Origin: Plantago ovata
Lineage: Eukaryota; Streptophyta; Magnoliopsida; Lamiales; Plantaginaceae
Assembly: GCA_028274465.1 (NCBI GenBank)
Contig: CM051457.1
Coordinates: 13,295,908-13,359,907, forward strand
DNA: 64,000 bases
Direction of reading: 5' to 3'
Shown here piece after piece: positions 62,261-64,000 of this stretch. Numbering within the stretch: the stretch's first letter is position 1; every line of letters begins with the position of its first letter. The notes under the pieces are model-generated. The model saw only the letters and a list, made by a program, of their open reading frames with translations, was not told the DNA's origin and ran no database searches. Made by a program: the position numbers and the translations under genes.

Positions 62261-63746
62261 ATGGGAAGTTACAGGGTGTGCATGTGCTTCACCCGGAAGT
62301 TCAGGGTGAATGAGGCGGATCCACCTGCCGACGTCAAGGAAGCATTCAACAAGTATGCTGAAGGTGGTGCACAGATCACGGCGGACCAGCTCCGGCGGTT
62401 CCTTGTCGATGCCCAGCTTGAGCCGGAGGAAGGCGCTGAGACCGTGGTGCAGCAAATACTCCAAAAGAGGCACCACATTGCTAGGTTCACGCGCCACGCG
62501 CTCACACTCGATGATTTCCACCATTTTCTGTTTTGCCCTGATCTCAACCCACCTATCAATCACAAGGTGATATGAACACTCTCTTTACTTTTTGTTGCTG
62601 TTAGAAATGAATTAAATTAATTTCTACTACTATTAGATAGCAAATGTTGGGAGTGGGGAATTGTATTTTGTTTGAGAATAACTTAGTGTTAGTCTGTATG
62701 TATGTATAATTGTTTTCGACCGGTGCCAATTAGGGGAATGTGACTACCACCACTTGGGTGGGGTGGTGGTGTGAATGCACCTGAGATGGTGATGTGGTTC
62801 TTGTCTAACTGTTAGGCCGTCTAATACAAGTTTTTGTTGTTTTTCGCGTATTCTTGTAGTATTAAGTAAACCAGGGAGGTGGAGGTGGTATTGTTGACGC
62901 CGTTGGCACGTCATACTAATTCTAGACTTGTTGTTCTGGTAGTATTGTGAGAGTGAAGTTTATGCATATAGTGTTAAAGTTATGCATATGGTGTTGAAGT
63001 TACTACACCTTTTAGCCTACTTTTCTAAATTAGGATGCAGAACTATATTTTCTAAACATTTAGCCTCTGCCAACCTAGCTATTTGATCATGGTTTTATGG
63101 ACTTTAAGTGTGCGTTGCTTTCCTATGTTGTCATATTCGATGTGTGTTAATGATAAATTCTATATTTAGCTTATGCCTCTTTCTTTTTAATCATGTTTGT
63201 ACTTGTATATGTACAAAAATAGTCCTGTAAATGAGGTGGATTTCATGCTTTTATAAAGAGGTCTGGAACTGCTACAATGCATTCATTAGCAAAATTGCTG
63301 TTAAGTCCGGCCCAGTCTCCTTATATATATATTAGTTGTGGGATTAATACCCAATCCACGTTCGATTTCTTGATTTGTTGATAGTTAACAGTCTTTTTGT
63401 TAATTCTTGATGTTCCATCGACAGTTTGTCACACTTCTTTGGCAGCGCCTCTAAGTCTCTGACTAGTATATGTAGCCTGGCACCTGCTTCAACTGTTTCC
63501 TCAGTTTGATTTTACAACTACTTCAGAAAGTATAATGAATTCTATGCAGGTTCACCAAGATATGACAGCTCCATTGTCTCACTATTTCATATTCACGGGA
63601 CATAACTCGTACCTTACTGGGAATCAACTTACAAGTGACTGCAGTGATGTCCCTATTATAAAGGCACTCAAGAAGGGCGTGAGGGTAATAGAACTTGACA
63701 TTTGGCCAAATTCTAAAAAAGACGAAGTGCATGTTCTTCATGGAAG
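62261..63746 (+). CDS. PLC: Phosphoinositide-specific phospholipase C, 5' part
   Basis: Two exons lie in the window, 62261-62566 and 63550-63746; the gene runs beyond the end. Residues 1-102 form the EF-hand-like N-terminal region ([50 protein letters not shown]). The second exon starts the catalytic X domain: [20 protein letters not shown] with the first catalytic histidine, [12 protein letters not shown] and HVLHGR. Plant PLCs lack a PH domain and begin as here; they cleave phosphoinositides at the plasma membrane in a calcium-dependent way. The exon pattern (long intron after the N-terminal exon) fits the family. Downstream X, Y and C2 domains are outside the window. Confidence 0.94.
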
Positions 63747-64000
63747 GTATTTGACTTTTGCAATGTTTGTGTTTTTTTCCTTTTTTTTTTTTTGGCAACC
63801 TCACCACCTGTAACTCACTAAACCAGTTAGTACAGCCATGCATGCATCTTGTGTGGGTAAAATGGCAGCAAGAAAGAGTAAATGTCACGTCATACTAGCC
63901 TTAAGAGTTAGCCCACTATAGTCATAGAAAAGAGTCGTCTGCCTGTTTATTGGTGATTGTGGTACCTGCTGTTGTAGAATCTTGAATTCTAGTTTGAAAC
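63747..64000 (+). other. Start of PLC intron 2
   Basis: Begins GTATTTGACT after HGR; holds a poly(T) run at about 63778-63793. The next exon is not reached. Confidence 0.6.

Noticed and set aside
62246..62563. 105-aa minus-strand frame
   Set aside because: Opposite strand of PLC exon 1, which has clear family motifs.

Overview
The window is nuclear DNA from a eudicot plant. Genes are broken by many short AT-rich GT-AG introns, spacers are AT-rich, plant transposon families (hAT-like and Stowaway-like MITEs, Mutator-like inverted-repeat elements, LINE pieces, a tRNA-derived SINE) fill the gaps, and all protein families are plant versions. An asterid, perhaps Lamiales, is a weak guess from protein resemblance only. 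No bacterial, viral or organellar gene set is present.

Layout. 1-3.1 kb: BLOS1 (endosomal sorting). 6.3-7.3 kb: decayed LINE with an intact RNase H domain. 10.4-13.4 kb: mitochondrial alanine-glyoxylate aminotransferase 2-like gene (9 exons). 14.1-15.7 kb: intronless F-box gene (minus) with a duplicated leader. 15.8-16.5 kb: hAT-like MITE holding a long (TA)n. 17.25 kb: tRNA-Gly(GCC). 17.5-20.0 kb: chloroplast PP2C of the PSII core phosphatase (PBCP) type. 21.0-21.9 kb: broken F-box/LRR gene. 22.1-27.1 kb: ubiquitin-like plus LRR protein. 29.2-30.0 kb: long-TIR element. 32.4-34.0 kb: FLX-family coiled-coil gene (minus). 34.8-38.5 kb: glutamine-hydrolysing asparagine synthetase (13 exons, one GC-AG intron). 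38.8-41.6 kb: two inverted-repeat elements with target-site duplications. 41.9-42.3 kb: short GRF-like zinc finger ORF. 43.0-50.1 kb: Agenet/PHD/GNAT protein of the IDM1 class (about 1470 aa). 50-54 kb: spacer with a possible LTR, MITEs and a second LINE remnant. 54.2-57.9 kb: SMXL6/7/8 (D53)-type strigolactone repressor with an unusual degron region. 59.0-59.6 kb: ATL RING-H2 ligase. 62.3 kb to the end: first two exons of a phosphoinositide-specific phospholipase C.

The genes are independent plant genes, not an operon or a cluster for one pathway. From memory, BLOS1, PBCP, the LRR-ubiquitin gene, FLX and SMXL7 all lie near At2g29970-At2g30330 in Arabidopsis, and SMXL8 lies beside PLC6 (At2g40116-At2g40130), so the window looks like a conserved ancestral eudicot block.

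The most notable points are the SMXL protein lacking the canonical RGKT degron, the lineage-variable repeats in the IDM1-like gene with a candidate 40-nt intron near its 3' end, a GC-AG intron in asparagine synthetase, a (TA)n tract fused to a splice donor, and a 2.1-kb inverted-repeat element with a 12-bp target duplication and an internal palindrome. I did not find a clearly new multi-gene system. Exon joins were derived by hand from reading frame and splice signals and have no transcript support.
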